Of a stretch of DNA of 64,000 bases, positions 42,901 to 57,100 are shown piece after piece. The position numbers and the translations under genes are program-made. The DNA is from Amblyornis subalaris (Eukaryota; Chordata; Aves; Passeriformes; Ptilonorhynchidae), in assembly GCA_018881555.1 (NCBI GenBank), contig JACAXG010000055.1:3308978-3372977 (forward strand), in the 5' to 3' direction. How positions within the stretch are numbered: the first letter of the stretch is position 1; every line of letters starts with the position of its first letter. The notes beneath the pieces are model-generated. The model did no database searches. It worked only from the letters and a program-made list of their open reading frames with translations, and was not told the DNA's origin.

Positions 42901-43740
42901 TTTTAGAAGAAGCTGGCTGCTTTAGGTTAACACTACCAAGTTTTTACAAGAAGCCTCTATACCATCAAGATGTCTTACTGACTCTGTTGATGGCAGGCAA
43001 CAAGGGGTCAGGAGACATCAGAAATTTTAAGAGTCATCACGCAATTCTATAAGCAAGTTGTGAAGTTTTTCATTCCACCATGAAAACTGGTAGAGTTAGT
43101 CCCATCTGCCAGGATACATGGAATGTAAGCTGTNTATTACCCAGGATTTCTTACTCCTCTTGCAAGCATAAAATAATTAATGTAAAAAGAGAATAATCCC
43201 CTTCTCTCTCACACATACCTTTGCTCCTCACTCACCAATTGCAAGGTATAAGACCTAAATAAAGCCTTTAATAAATCAGTTTAAAGAGAGACTGCCTATC
43301 ACAGAATGACTGCGTGTTATTTTTCAATCAAAATAATCAAGCTACACTATGAATTTTTCATCAGTCTACTGTGAAACTGATGAAAGGTTTATAAAAATAA
43401 TTATGTGCAAGTAATTCTATTAAACACGATTATCCATCATTAACCATCTCACAACCACAGGACAGCAAGTGCTAGTTTGTTACGAAGCAATCAGGTATCA
43501 AGTCTTGCTCCTTTTGCAGAGAGAGGCACTTCAGTGTGATTTTTGTGTCGTGCAAGTTACTGACTTCTGGCTGTCAGCACCAGCACAGGATCATAGTTCA
43601 CCTCCAGACACCTATACATTGCTTTGATGAGTAGTTACATTCTTCACAAAGCCAGAGCTCACTGACAAAGTGCCTCGGTGGTGGTGTAGTTCACCAAGAA
43701 CCCATCCCTGTGCAGTTTCATTGAACTGAAACGCCATTTG
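39922..43740. other. intergenic / distal side of CCDC71L, nothing recognised
   Basis: No coding exon could be supported. Frames such as 40683-40976 have no known counterpart. Two plus-strand AATAAA words occur at 43257-43276. If the CCDC71L transcript uses far-distal poly(A) sites, its 3' UTR could reach into the right part of this interval. Confidence 0.45.
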
Positions 43741-43750
43741 TTCTTTGACT

Positions 43751-43756
43751 TTTATT
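43751..43756 (-). terminator. candidate distal poly(A) signal of CCDC71L
   Basis: AATAAA on the minus strand in the context TTAATAAAAG, about 735 bases after the CCDC71L stop. It would give a longer 3' UTR if used. Long UTRs are common for such single-exon genes, but usage cannot be judged from the sequence. Confidence 0.3.
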
Positions 43757-44156
43757 AAGTTCACTTAGGTTGACCAAATGAGCTTCCCTAAAGTAAACAG
43801 GGTTATAAAATATCAGGATGATTCTATCTTTAGGTGCTCCATAGAAACAAATAGTTCAACTAGAAAACTTTAAAAATGACTTTAGATACAAAAGTTTAAC
43901 AATTATACTGCGCGATACATCTTTATATATCACTAAGCTCATGAAATTAAAAAAAAGTTTTTGCACCATCAAGAACAGCCACAAGTCCTGAACCTCCATT
44001 CTTTACGCATTCTTTATCAGAGTAAACTGAAACTTGGGAATGCTTGGGATTCAAAATACCCTGAGCACATACTAGTGCAACACCACAAAGCATACATAAT
44101 CCATTAGAAGAAGGTGAAGGGGGGAAAGGAAAAAAATAGCAAGAATCAGATGGTGC

Positions 44157-44162
44157 TTTATT
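44157..44162 (-). terminator. candidate proximal poly(A) signal of CCDC71L
   Basis: This is the first AATAAA found on the minus strand after the stop codon, about 330 bases downstream, in the context TATAATAAAGCACC. It is followed by a T-rich stretch (TTGCTATTTTTTTCC) that could serve as the downstream element. Confidence 0.45.
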
Positions 44163-44489
44163 ATACAAGCATGAAAGTAAGTTCCTTTGGAAAATAACTT
44201 CTTGGGTGGACTTCTGGACCAGTGAGGTAGCCCAATGGGAGAGAAAAAAAGTGGAAGTGGAACTTGGTCCCCACGCGTGATACCTGCCAGGCGGTCCCAG
44301 CCCAGGGCGAGGCCGGGGCCCGGCAGGCCGCCCCCCGTGCGGCGAGGGGCCCGGCGCCGCCCGAGCGGGCCATAAAGTGCAGCAGCAGAACACGATCCAG
44401 ACAAAAGCAATGTAAACAGGTGACTGATACCAGTCTCTTTGTCCGCACCGCGGCCAAGGTGAGGCGCGGGGAGCGGGGCCCCCGCGGGC

Positions 44490-45590
<1,101 letters not shown>

Positions 45591-45830
45591 NAGGGGCCGT
45601 GAGGGGCGGGGGGGCCCGGAGCCCCCTGCCCCGGGAACACGGTCCCGCGGGTGCGCCAGCCCGGCCCCAGGCGCGACACCGAGCCGCGATTCCCGTGTCT
45701 CCAGCTGGGTGCCCCAGCGGGTGGCCCCTTCCCTTAGGGGAGGGCTTGAGGCTCCCGCATAGCGGGGTGAGCGCTGAGCCGTGTGCCGGCATCGCGCCTC
45801 GCTCGCTGCGAGGTGAGGATCCTCACAGGG

Positions 45831-46067
45831 CAGTGGACAAAGATGGTTTCTTGTGTGAAACGTATTTGACTAAGGATTTGGTTGGACACTTCGATGAGCA
45901 AGCTCCCCGAAGGAGGAGCCATGAGGGAACTGAGTGAAACAATAAAAATGGGTCAGCGGACATGATACGGCTAAGTCGTTTACATTATATTAAATACATT
46001 GGTCCTGTTGTAGACGGGCTTTTTATTATGAACCTGTAGGTTGGTCAGTCAACAACATCCTAAGCCA
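45831..46067. other. flank of CpG island, nothing recognised
   Basis: The sequence is AT-richer. A plus-strand AATAAA at about 45941 lies 115 bases past the GTGAGG palindrome and could end a short divergent transcript, but no exon is provable. Confidence 0.4.
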
Positions 46068-46860
46068 CAGAACTGCAGAATAGTTGGGGTTGGAAGGAAC
46101 CTCTGGAGGTATCTGGTGCAAACTCCCTGCTCAAGCAGGGCCACCTAAACCAGATTACCCAGGACCATGTCTGGATGGATTTTGAGTATCTCCAAGGATG
46201 GAGGCTTCTCTCTCTGTTGACCACTGATATGACATGAGAAATCAGAATNAAGCTGCCTCAGGGGAAGTTCAGATCTGATATTAAGAAAAAGTTCTCTGAG
46301 AGGATGGTCAGTCACTGGAACAGGCTCCCCACTGAAGTGGTCACAGCACCAATCCTGTCAGAGTTCAAGGAGCATCTCAATGACACTCTTTGTCATATGG
46401 TTTGGTTTTAAGTCCTCTCTGCACCCTCCCTTCAGGTATCTGTATACGTTGATGAGATCTCCCCGAGCCTTCTCTTCTCCAGGCTGAACAGTCCCGGCTA
46501 GCTCAGCCTTTCCTCACTGGAGAGGTGCTCCAGCCTCTTCATCATCTTTGCGGCCCTTCGTTGGACTCTCTCCAGTGTGTCTGTGTCTCTTGCACCAAGG
46601 AACCCAAAACTGGACACAGTGCTCCAGGTGTGGCCTCACCAGCACTGAATGAAGCGGGAGGATCCCCGTCTCAAGCTGCGGGCAACACTTTGCCTAATGC
46701 AGCCCAGGATATTATCCACCTTCTTTGTGGCAAGGGCATGTTGCTGGCTCATGTTGAACCTGGTGTCCACCAAGACTCCAGGTCCTTGTCTCCCAATCTG
46801 CTTTCTGTCAACACTGAAATATTTACAGCATCTTTGCAACTGGCTTGACATCCTGACAAA
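46068..46860 (-). mobile_element. mosaic CR1 LINE with inverted middle segment
   Basis: 46068-46215 is a minus-strand CR1 3' end (plus-strand GCAGAATAGTTGGGGTTGGA, then CTGCTCAAGCAGGGCCACC). 46420-46860 is also minus-strand CR1, covering the C-terminal ORF2 part upstream of it (LNMSQQHALATKKVDNILGCI on the minus strand). The stretch between them (about 46230-46410) is CR1 read in the plus direction: GGGGAAGTTCAGATCTGATA, then CACTGGAACAGGCTCCCCAC. It covers roughly the ORF2 stretch missing from the flanking parts plus a little overlap. Nested insertion, inversion or conversion could each explain this. Confidence 0.85.
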
Positions 46861-49240
46861 GCATATCCCAAATGAAGCAGTAAAAACTTGCATTGGTTGA
46901 GTCCTTTGTGAGAGTCACGACCTTGCTGAGTCCACAGCAAGGCATTTCCTGCATGGCACTGCTACACTTGCAGCTTTATAGCACAATTTTGCCAGCTGTT
47001 GTGAGGTCCCAGGTTCCTCTGCATCATGCTTTCTGATATTTCAGAGATTGCTGTCACAGGGAGAGTGTCTTGTCAGGTTCCTGGATTGCNGCAATTAAAC
47101 CTAAGTTCTTTCCAGCACCCAGAACAGCAAGGTGTCAGCAAGGGCAGAGGTGGTTTAACCTTCCTTACAAATCCTACTCGGAGTTTGATTAGACTCCTAA
47201 CTAATTACTTTCTCTCAGCATGGGTAAAGCGAGAGGAATAACATTTTTCTTCATAGACAGTCTTTGTTCTGTAATTAATCTTTCAGCTTAGAATAGGGAA
47301 ATCTTTTNTTCTCAACTCATCAAGAACATAAATTGGAATGTCTAGAAATCCAGTCAAGTAAGAGGCAGAAATTCTGCATAAGAAATTATTCTTTCCTGCC
47401 AGTGGAAATAAATTAATTTTCTTCACAGTCTAATTCAACTTGTGTTCATGGGAAACTCAAGAATATTAATCCAACCAACCATTTAAAGTGGATATTAACA
47501 AAGCTATTTTAAATCTTCATGGGGACAGTCTTGAGGTACAGCCATATTCTAAACCAGCTTTATAAATGACCTGGCTTTTTTGAAAAGAAACCTTTCCCAA
47601 AGTGATGGTGTTAGAGCCATTTTAAATCAGATTCGTTTCACAGTGTACTTTAGAGCACAGTCATGTAGCCAGATTGATTTAACTGAGTGAGGTGTCCTAT
47701 AAAACAGAGGATAAGAGCCCGGAGCTGGAAGTTCTAAGACAGGCATCTCTTGATCCAGCCGTGCTGCTGTTGGTCCCACTCTGGCTATGAGGGCACCGCC
47801 ATGGGGTCACCACAGTTTAGCAGAGGCTCCTCACCTGCTGGACCGCACGAGCTGACCTGTGCTCACGTTTTCAGTGGCAGCAGCTATGGCATTACCCAAT
47901 TCAGCAGCGCAGCTGGCAAGCGGGCCCTCGTTAAACTGCAGAAACCCAGTTGCCCCTTGGCCATAATATTCCCCCGAAATTACAAACATTTCTGGCATAT
48001 GACTCAAAAACCATTGAGACAGAGACGAGGAATTTTCAGCAAGCAGTAAATGGGGGTCACTATAACTACAAGTGAAAAGACAGATCAGCACATTTTATTC
48101 ATCTAGTATTTATTTCTTATTTTGACTTTTTTGCTTAAAGGATGGACAATGCCCTTTTAAGGCAGGGGATGTAATCTCACTTCTACAATTTCATTACAAG
48201 TTTTCTGCAGTGTAACACTCTTCTTTTAATACCCTACAAAGTCATCTCAAGAAAATCCAAGATAATTGCCTATCTTTTAGTAATTTCCAATAGCTCAGTA
48301 CAGTAATAACAATGATAATAAAATTAATAATTCTTTGGAAAAGCATAGCTCTTCATTTCATTCATACTACTTATTGTAAGCATTAATTATCACTCATGGT
48401 ACTCCTGAGTTATGTAAGTAAATATTGCCTTTCCTTAATAGATTAATAAAATGAAGAAGTGGATNAAAATGGCTTGACTAAGATGTGTAGACGCGAGGAC
48501 TTAATTTTCTGTAGATCTTCTAACAATCACTATTCTAAAAATACATGAAATGTCTACATTGGAACAGAGAAGAGTAAAAAAACCAAACCTGTAATCTTTG
48601 TGCCCAATTATTTGTTAGACTTTCTTTTCTGTATTGAATTCTCAAGAAGGAGGAGCAACGTACCAATAGAGAAATTGGTACACTAATTGCTACAGAATAG
48701 GGACACTTTATTTTCTTTAAAAATTCCTGCCTAGTACCAAAAAGCCCCACTGGCAACTGCTAATTATTTTAAATGCTAACAATCTTATCTGTACATATGA
48801 TCACACAGTTTTGAGTCTTGCTGATCTTGCTATCCTTAAATCCTGGATATTAAATCACACCACTTCTGCTGCTGGCACTTTTCCTTCAGCATACTCGAGC
48901 TCATCTACCCAGGCTAGCAGGAACAGTCTTGCTGACCAATGTCTTGAAAGATAAACACTCTTTTCTAGTATCTTTACCTTTGCTGTTGAGAGGTTGCATT
49001 AACTGGCTTCGGTTATATTGTTTCCCAAACGCCTTTAGTACATTTTCAGGAAAGTTTGCATTGCAGTGCCAGTATGACTCCACATCCATTTGCAGCTAAA
49101 ATNCAGATGTTACCCAATAGTCATCAAGTTCCTAGGTCTGAGAAGTGTCCAGTCAAGTACTGGCAAAATTCCTGAATATACTTTCAAAGAGANACAAAAG
49201 CAAATAATTTACAAGAATAATTTCTCAAACAGTTATTACG
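46861..49240. other. intergenic, nothing recognised
   Basis: AT-rich DNA with no supported gene. A frame pair at 47750-48091 lies on both strands and has no known homologue. There are several single N bases. Confidence 0.5.
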
Positions 49241-49249
49241 GGGAAAAAA

Positions 49250-50040
49250 AATGTGGAATCGCTGTGTGTAGAAATCACAGCTGCAGTAAAAAAGGGAAAT
49301 AGGGTGTTAGGAATCACTATGGAAGGGATAGAAAGCAAAACAGAAGACATCATTCTACTGAATGCGAGTCCATTGTGCCTCCTCAAATCTTGAATGCTGT
49401 GCATTTCTAGTCTTACCATCTCTAAAAGAAAATAGCAATGATACAAAGAAGGGCAACTAGGATAAGCAGAAATATGGAACAGCTTCTCTATGGAAAGAGA
49501 TTAAATAGGCTAAGACTCTTCAGCTTGAAAAAACAGATGGCTGAAGAAGAATATGATAAAGGTTTATAAAACTGTGATAGTACAAAGAAAGCAGAAAAGA
49601 AATTATTATGTCTTAGTTTTCATAATCCAAGAATGACAGGGAAGCACATTAAGCTATAAAGCAGAAAACTTTAAACAACCAAAAAGATTTTTTTCCCCCA
49701 GATGACGCATAATTAGTCTGTGGAATTCATTTTTCAGCAAAGCTGTGGATCCCAAAATGGAAAAACGTACCCCAGTACATTTGCACACATTACAGAGCAC
49801 ACTATTCAAAAATATTAAACATGACTGGAAGAAAAAAATCCATCCATAGCTCTTGCATATGAAAACCTTGGGCTCAGAAAGGCTGTAAGCGAAGGGCTAG
49901 GAAAGGAAGGAAGAGTATATCTGGGGAAGTAACTCAGTGTTTGCACCATTGTCACACTCTTTCCCTAACCTTCCTCTTCCGGCCTCTAACAGATAAGGAC
50001 TAGGTGGACCCTGGAGCTGGCCATTAAGGCTGGTTCTACT
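49250..50040 (+). mobile_element. ancient CR1/L3-type LINE relic
   Basis: This plus-strand copy follows the conserved end of old amniote CR1/L3 elements. It has GGGTGTTAGGAATCACTATG near 49301, then CTTGAATGCTGTGCATTTCT, AAGAAGGGCAACTAGGATAA, CAGCTTCTCTATGGAAAGAG, and GGCTAAGACTCTTCAGCTTG near 49509. It closes with AAGGACTAGGTGGACCCTGG near 49996, corresponding to the terminal 'ctagatggaccattggtctgaccc'-type block of the family. Many indels and stops show great age. Such copies are shared by birds, crocodilians and turtles, so its orthologous presence elsewhere would be expected. Confidence 0.75.
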
Positions 50041-51384
50041 CTACAGATCTGATAGAAGACAGAAGAGGGCATCCACATCAATTAAATGTAGCATTTCTTT
50101 CCCAGAGCTTTACTGTTGCATCAGCTTGCAACAACGAGAAGAACATATTCTAGAGCTACATGGTAATAAAGCATTTGCGGAGAAAGAAACACAGAGGTTA
50201 CAGAATCCATCAGCAGCCACAAGCCACACCAGGGCAGAAGCACAGCAAGGATGGAGCCTGACGTAAAGTGTATTCTTCTGGCTCGGATCATTGCATACTC
50301 ATTTTTCACTTTGTTCATTGCCTCAATACACCGTCTTTCAAAATGGTGACTGACTACATGCAGAGGGGGAAAAAGGATTTTTTTAAAATAAGCTTTTATT
50401 TTAATAGCATCCATTGACAATAATGTTTGAAAGAGGAAAAAGTCCCTAACAAATTTTAGAGGGAGAAGGAAAAATCTCTAACAAATTTCAGAAGAAGACT
50501 GATATATTCACAAAACCCCTGTAGCAATAGTAAAAATAAAAGTACACAAAGAAGCATGCTTTGCAATACAGAAAGTGCTCCTGGAAGATATCTTGGCTGA
50601 GACTGTTTAACATTTTTTCCACATTCTTGGAAGTAATCTCTATGTAATGCACATAACCATTCAAACTGTGCATCACTTTTGTCATCATTGCCCTGCTATT
50701 AATAAATGCTGATAATAGCCATGCTGGTGGTCACTAAAGCCTTGAGGGTCGAAGACAGTCTTTTGGTCTAAAACCAACTCCTTGCTTTTTATACCGAAAG
50801 TGAAAATTCCTCTTGCAACTTCTGTTTTTATCTCATTTTTCTCTTATTCCTTTCAGTCCACCTAAGCCATCTGAGTCAAACCCATGTTGGGTTTGACTAC
50901 ATTATACTCCCAAGTCTTTCGTCTTTTCAACCCCTAAACTAGTTCAACCGATGTTAACTTTACTGTAGACAAAGTAATAGTACTTTAACCACTGTGTCCT
51001 CTTTGGAAAGCCAGTGCAAAGTGAGAGAGCCACACTGTATTGTCTTCACCAATTAGGCTGGTAAGGCAAGTAATCAAATGGTGGGACATAGTGTAGATAG
51101 AGCACGCAGGGTTTGAAAACTGAATAGGCTAGACCAGGTAGAAAAACCTCCAACATTCTTATTATAGAATAAATGCTTCCACAAATTAAACTATTTCAGA
51201 ATACCTATTCCAATTTCTTTTCTGTTCTCACCTATTTCATTCTAGGGCAACTATCAAGTGGATCTTTGAAAGGAGGATGGAGCTCTGCAGATCTCAGGCT
51301 GCAGGAAGTGCCTGGAGCCTTTCACTGGGCCAAGGGCAGTGGGAGGTGGTCTGATAGCCTGCAGTAGATGTGCCATGGTTGAGA
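50041..51384. other. intergenic, nothing recognised
   Basis: No supported gene. A direct repeat of about 25 bp (AAAGTCCCTAACAAATTTTAGA / AAAATCTCTAACAAATTTCAGA) lies at about 50438-50490, as a two-unit local duplication. Confidence 0.5.
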
Positions 51385-51632
51385 AACTGTCACCGTGAGA
51401 AGGTGCCATCAGGCTGTGCAGCAACATAAGAAAAAACTGGTTTTAAGGTCGATGGTACATTTGAGCAGGTTGCACAGAAGTTGTAGAGTCTCCATCCTCA
51501 GAGATGTTCAGAAATCTACTGTACACAGTTCTAAGCTGCCTTCTGTAGTTGACCCTGCTTTGGACAGTGGGGTTGAAGTAGATGATTGCAGAGATCCCTG
51601 TCATCCTCCACAATTCTGTGAATCTATTATTC
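51385..51632 (+). mobile_element. CR1 LINE 3' end, plus strand
   Basis: The copy carries GCACAGAAGTTGTAGAGTCT with CCATCCTCAGAGATGTTCAG, then TTGACCCTGCTTTGGACAGT, TGAAGTAGATGATTGCAGAG and finally CAATTCTGTGAATCTATT. These follow the order of the CR1 3' end, including the terminal ATTCTGTGA repeats. It is 5' truncated at about 250 bp and moderately diverged. Confidence 0.8.
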
Positions 51633-53699
51633 CACTGATTGACAAAAGGCAAACTCACATTTTAAATTTTTTTTTCAATTTCTGCTGGAACATTCTCCTT
51701 GTTCTATTTCTTCAGTCACATTCTGTCTAAAATATGTTTCCTCCTGTACATCCTTCAAATGATAATNCTCATTTATAAAACAGAGATATAATATATGCTA
51801 TTTTCCAATACAGGACCAACTGATATGCTTTCAATATTATCAAAGCTGTAAAATGGGTCAGTCTAGAACTGATTTCTGAATAAAATTCCTGTGTAAGAAA
51901 TACGTTGCTCAAGAACATGGTTCTCACACATCACAGACCATGTAATCTTGTAATATTGATCACATTGTTTCCTCAGGCATTCTATTTAAAGTACCATCAC
52001 TGTTAAAACAAGTGTGAATTTCATTCACTCGTCTCAAACCAGACAACTTTTAAAGTCTATTACTAATTATTTAAAAGCTTCATTAATTAAATCTTATTTC
52101 TTGGTACCGTGCAGCTGAGCATGTCAGTTCAAGAATTTTTTCTGTGATACCCTCCAGCCCGTGCTGCCATTTTCCTTTCTACCAGATTTGTGCATTACCA
52201 GATGAGCTGACAGGGACAAATTCACTCCGAACAGAGAGAGCCACAATTGATTTTTTGTTGTTGTTGAACTTGCCACAGGGTACAATGCAATGTTTATATT
52301 GAATGTATGTTTTATGCTGTCTTAGGGAGGACACAATACATGATCCAGCATAAAGTCCATGNAGAGAAGTTACCCTTCAAAATGCTTTGAGTGAATTAGA
52401 GCGAGGGAGTTGATATTAGCTCAGCTTTGTATGTCATATGGATGTGGCTTTAATAAATAGATAGTTACAGCAGGTTTACCATGTCACTGGACCACGTCTT
52501 AGTCGGGCTTGTTCTTATTTGTTCTCTTTGTCCAAATGAATCTTGCAAACCCTACTGCCCGCTGTGCTTGTTTGAATGGAAAGTGACAGAAACTGGTCTT
52601 TTTTCAGGTCGGCTTTGGCACTTTCACAGGGCAGGGGAGAGCGAGCTTCAGACACTTTAGGTGGAAAAGGGTCTTGATCTCTCTGTTTCAGTGAAAGTTG
52701 TAAGCAGCCAATTATTATGTAGATGTTAGCTGTTAACATTAACACCTCCTTTTGAATCTCTCTTTTGTTCTCCGAGTTAGGCATGGGCTTCAAAAGCCTG
52801 GAAGGCTTATCTCCGCACTGCTCCCTTGCTCCTGCCGAAGGCCCTCTGTCCCCGCCGCAGCGGGGGTTGGTGGCCCCTGGATGCAGCGCTGGGAGCCGGC
52901 ACAGGAGACGTGGCGTAGGGAGCGTGGAGGTGCCGCATCACCTCACATTAGCTGAATATCTTTACTAAACTGAGATCTTATCCGACTTATACCTGGAAGA
53001 AGTCTGCCATATTACTTTTAGCTGTATCATTTTCTATTCCTTGAAAGTATTTTTAATGTTGTTCAATGCAGATCCAATTCAAAACGCCTCAACTGTGATT
53101 TATACAAACTTCCCCAATTATTCTAATGATTTATAGTTCCGTAGCACTTGATTCACAGTATTCCTTATATTCTTTTAAAATTCTTGTGAATTCATGCCAG
53201 CGCATAATAAATATCAAAACTGAATAATTTGACCACGTTATTTTGACCATTTTCGATAACATTGCTACAAATAAAGAATAAAAAAAGATTGATAAAACCT
53301 TGAGAACTGGGCTTTCAGATTGCACGTTTTAAAAAGAAAGAAAAGATTCTCTGTAGCTGTAGATACCCTTCATTTCAATACAGGCACAACGACAGATACT
53401 AGCTGAGGTTCTGACCCTACACATGATCTGCATCATTATGAAGGCTCTCCACAAAAGAGGCGAGTTCATTCATCCTCGGTGAACCTTCAACGGCTCCAGG
53501 TGGATGAGTAGCTTATTTACCAGTATTTTAAAATTAACTTTCAGACATGTAGTGAATTTTTTAATGTGTTGTTTTCACAGAGACATATATGAACGTTATC
53601 AACCAGCAATAGAATTAAATATTTTCCAAAATGTACGAGTGCCCCAAACTTCCATTGTAAAGTCAAAAAGTAGTCAAAATTAACAAATCATCTACATTT
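51633..53699. other. intergenic, possibly conserved pieces
   Basis: No gene is supported. The stretch 52400-52780 is free of recognised repeats and is followed by a GC-rich patch at 52800-52920. AT-rich 53100-53290 carries many TTTAT/ATAAA words. Either could be conserved non-coding DNA, but nothing in the sequence decides it. Confidence 0.4.
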
Positions 53700-54130
53700 G
53701 ATCCCCATTCCCCTCAGCTATCTTTGGAAGGCTCCTCCAAATAAGAAATGGTAGTGGTTTAATCTTTTACCGACCTAATTAAACCCATGGTAAGCCCTAG
53801 TGTGGTCACTCACTCCAGTTTGTGTGGTTTAGTTTATGCTGGCTCCTATTCAGTTTAAGCTCAGTGAGCCATTGTTGCTCGCATTTAAGAGTATCCACAC
53901 ACGGGTTACTATTGGTTTAATTAAAGCCATCTAATTAAGCCAGAGTGTTCACTGTCCNTTAGCATTTTGAGTTGTAAGGTTTCTACACTGGGAACTCTAA
54001 GTTAAATTCCCAATTCATTGTCTGGAGGGAGCTGCTTAGTGCTCAGCATTTGCAATTCATGGCCTGAGCCATTCATTTTTCCCTTGCAGGCAGTGAGAAC
54101 TGCAAATGGCCCATCACTTCGGAAAAAGTG
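53700..54130. promoter_or_regulatory. homeodomain/SOX/RUNX motif cluster, candidate CNE
   Basis: Homeodomain cores TAATTA occur at 53776-53781 and 53932-53937, with the palindrome TTAATTAA at 53917-53924. A SOX-type CCATTGTT lies at 53869-53876 and a RUNX-type TGTGGTTT at 53823-53830. Two phrases are related to each other: CTAATTAAACCC…AGTGTGGTCACTCACTCC (53775-53818) and CTAATTAAGCC…AGTGTTCACTGTCC (53931-53957). The block has no transposon signature. This kind of motif clustering is usual for developmental enhancers; activity is inferred. Confidence 0.35.
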
Positions 54131-57100
54131 ATCATTATTTAGAAGTGTAAATGAAGATGCCAGAGGCTAACCTCAGGTTTTGTATGAAACAAAGACTGGT
54201 GTCTCTGGTCTGTAGCAATGGATTGGGCATCTCATAACAGAGAAATACCACATTTATCCTCAACATTGCATGTTACATGCACCAGAACCATCTTCACTTT
54301 CATATTCTTCATACTCTCCATTCCTTTTCTAGCTTCTTCCTGATCCACATCCTTCCTGGTTGTCCCTCGCTGGCTGAAAGCTGAATTGCTGAAATTCCTG
54401 CCCATTTGCTTCCTGCCAAAATGAGCCTGTATTTCCAAAAGCACCACTTCCTCCCACTGACTAATATGGTACAATATCCTACAATACAGGTTTGCTTTTC
54501 TTGTTGCGTGTTCTGTTTTATCCCACAATGTTTCTAGAATTAATCAATTTAGTTACAAAGTGGATATGATAATATGTAGATCTTGTATGTATACATATGT
54601 ACAACAGCAGAGGAAAAATAAATTAGGAAAAAAACAATAGAGAAAACTGAAAAGTTGAGACTCCAGGACTGATGTAACAATTATCAATAATGAACCATTG
54701 CTGAAAATGTTTGCCAGACATAATCTCTATTTGCATAGAATTTGGACCAAAAAAACCTGAACCAACCAAACACAAAACCAAATGCTTAGCTCACCAAGGC
54801 AGAGATTGTAGAACAGCTTTCCCCAGTGGCAAGCATTTCCTAGCAAACTGTTCTAGTGCCAGGAGAGGTTAAAACACATGAAGATGGAGATTTGTCCAAT
54901 TATACAGAAGTGGAAAGATTAGAAAGGGATTAGAAAATTAGCAGAGAAAGACAAGTGCATTGCAAGAAAATGCCTCACCTGATGGCAAATTAAATCACAC
55001 ACATTTTAAATCACTGAAGTGTCTGATGTAAGCTGTCAGCATGCATATGGGCATCTCACCCATTTGTCTCCACTGATTTTAGAAAAACGTTATGCTTAGT
55101 TTAGATAGGAGTCCTCTTAGAACCCTGATTAAAGTGAAATTAATTCTATCACAGTTGTTGATATATTTTCAGTCAAAAATTATTATTTTCTTACACCAAT
55201 CTCTTCTTTACATTAACCTACCTCTGTTATGTGACATCCAGAGCAGAAGTGGAGAGATCTGTCATTGCTATCTGTCAAAATTAGTCATTGCTAACTCAGT
55301 TCATCTCCTACGCAGCCTCCTGTCCTTGCTCATGGGCTATCTTCTAGTACATTAGCTTTCCTAGAAGTCACTCACCACTTCACATTTGTGATCAAATCCC
55401 TAATTACTTCCATTTCAAACAGCATCTCCAGGTTCTTATCCAGAGGTGCACCATTTAGTTACAGCTGGTGAAAAGGTATTTTCACCAGTATGTCATGTGC
55501 TGATATTAAAGGTGAATGAAGCTAGCAAAATCGGGTTAAAGAGTTTTCACTGGGAAACCATATATAGATACTGGTTATCTGGCACATCCATGTTTGACTT
55601 TAACTCTCTCATTATCAGTCAACCCAGTTGTCTCAAACTATGGCTAATATAGTGTAGGATTTCTTTAGTGTAATTCATTGGCACTACTGCATTTTGTAGA
55701 GCTGACTAATCAAGCAGTGATAGGAAAACATGAGCCGTGGTCTCCCAGAAGTGTTGTAAGCCCTGAGCTGTTGCTTGCTTTAAATTTATCACCAAAATAA
55801 CTATTCTGAAAATTCTGACATCTATGACAGGATAAAGCATTTTTGAGTTTTGAAAATATCTTCAGGACAAACCCCCTCTTTTCTGTTCAAGCTCAGCTGA
55901 CATGGAGATATACTTCACCAAGTCTAACAGTTTCTGCATTTGAAATGCAGAGCTCTGTAAGGCGATGCGAACTGTGTTGGGGGCAGCACAGGCAGGCTGC
56001 TCCACCATGGAAGGCACAGGGGCCAGGAGCTGAGGGTGACAACACAGGCAGGAGCACTACCTCACCCAGAAGGTGTCAGGAAGTTGAGTTGGCGAGTCCA
56101 AATGANGAGAAGGTCGGATGGCAGTGATCAGGATCAGCCTCAGGCCACTCATCAGCCAGGAGGTCTGTGATGATGAATCAGGTCTGAGGCCAAGCCAGGA
56201 AGTCAAGTTAAACCAGGGTGTCAAGGTCCAGGTCAGAAGGAGAAGGTCTGAGAGGAGGTGCAGACACAGCTGCAGGCAGAAGAGCTTTGATTTAAAAGCA
56301 GTTCCCAAGGGAAGGAAGGACAGGCTCCATCTCTTCCTTTCCTTTGCAACAGCTCTTACCATTGAAGAGGCTGAGCTGAACTCAGATGGCNAAACTCTTC
56401 GGAACTGGGAGAAGCACTGAGTAGACCAAAGGTCCATCTGTGATAGCAGCCAGCTGAAGAACTGGCTTCATGCTCTTGGTTTTTCCCTGTAGGCCAGGTA
56501 CTCTCACTGAACAAGAAACTCTGCTCCTAGCTGTATGTTCTTCTATATGTTCTTCTCCTCAAACACCCAGGTAAAGAGAGGCAGAAAAAAGGAGAAGAAC
56601 CAGCACGACTATGGCTGCAGCCCTCAGATTCCACCCCCNCACCGCCATCAACAGTGTGAGAATTGACACCATCAACTTCTAAAGTTTCATCTCTCATTAT
56701 TTTTGGGAAGAGACAAGGACTACAACTACTGCTGCACCCAACACCTTAGTACAGCTACCCCCACAAATCATCACCTGAAGAAATAGCTCCCACCATTCAC
56801 AAATTTTCCTCTCCATTCCCAAGGGCTGTTGGGGTCATCCTTATTTCATTATGCGTATTACTACCCTTTTCGGCTACTACTTCTCCTGTCTGTCCAGCTA
56901 ATGCCTCATTTTTTAACACAAACAAACCCCATTCACCATTCATTTCCTCTCTCTATAATGTTTCTTTTGCATGCAGTTCCTTCTGCTCTCAATCTGTTTT
57001 CATTTTCTTCTTTGTGCCTTTTTTCATTTTTCTTTCACCTGTCACCAAACCATGTCATTCCTTTCCACCTAGACCTGGACAAGTTGTGAGTATAAAATTT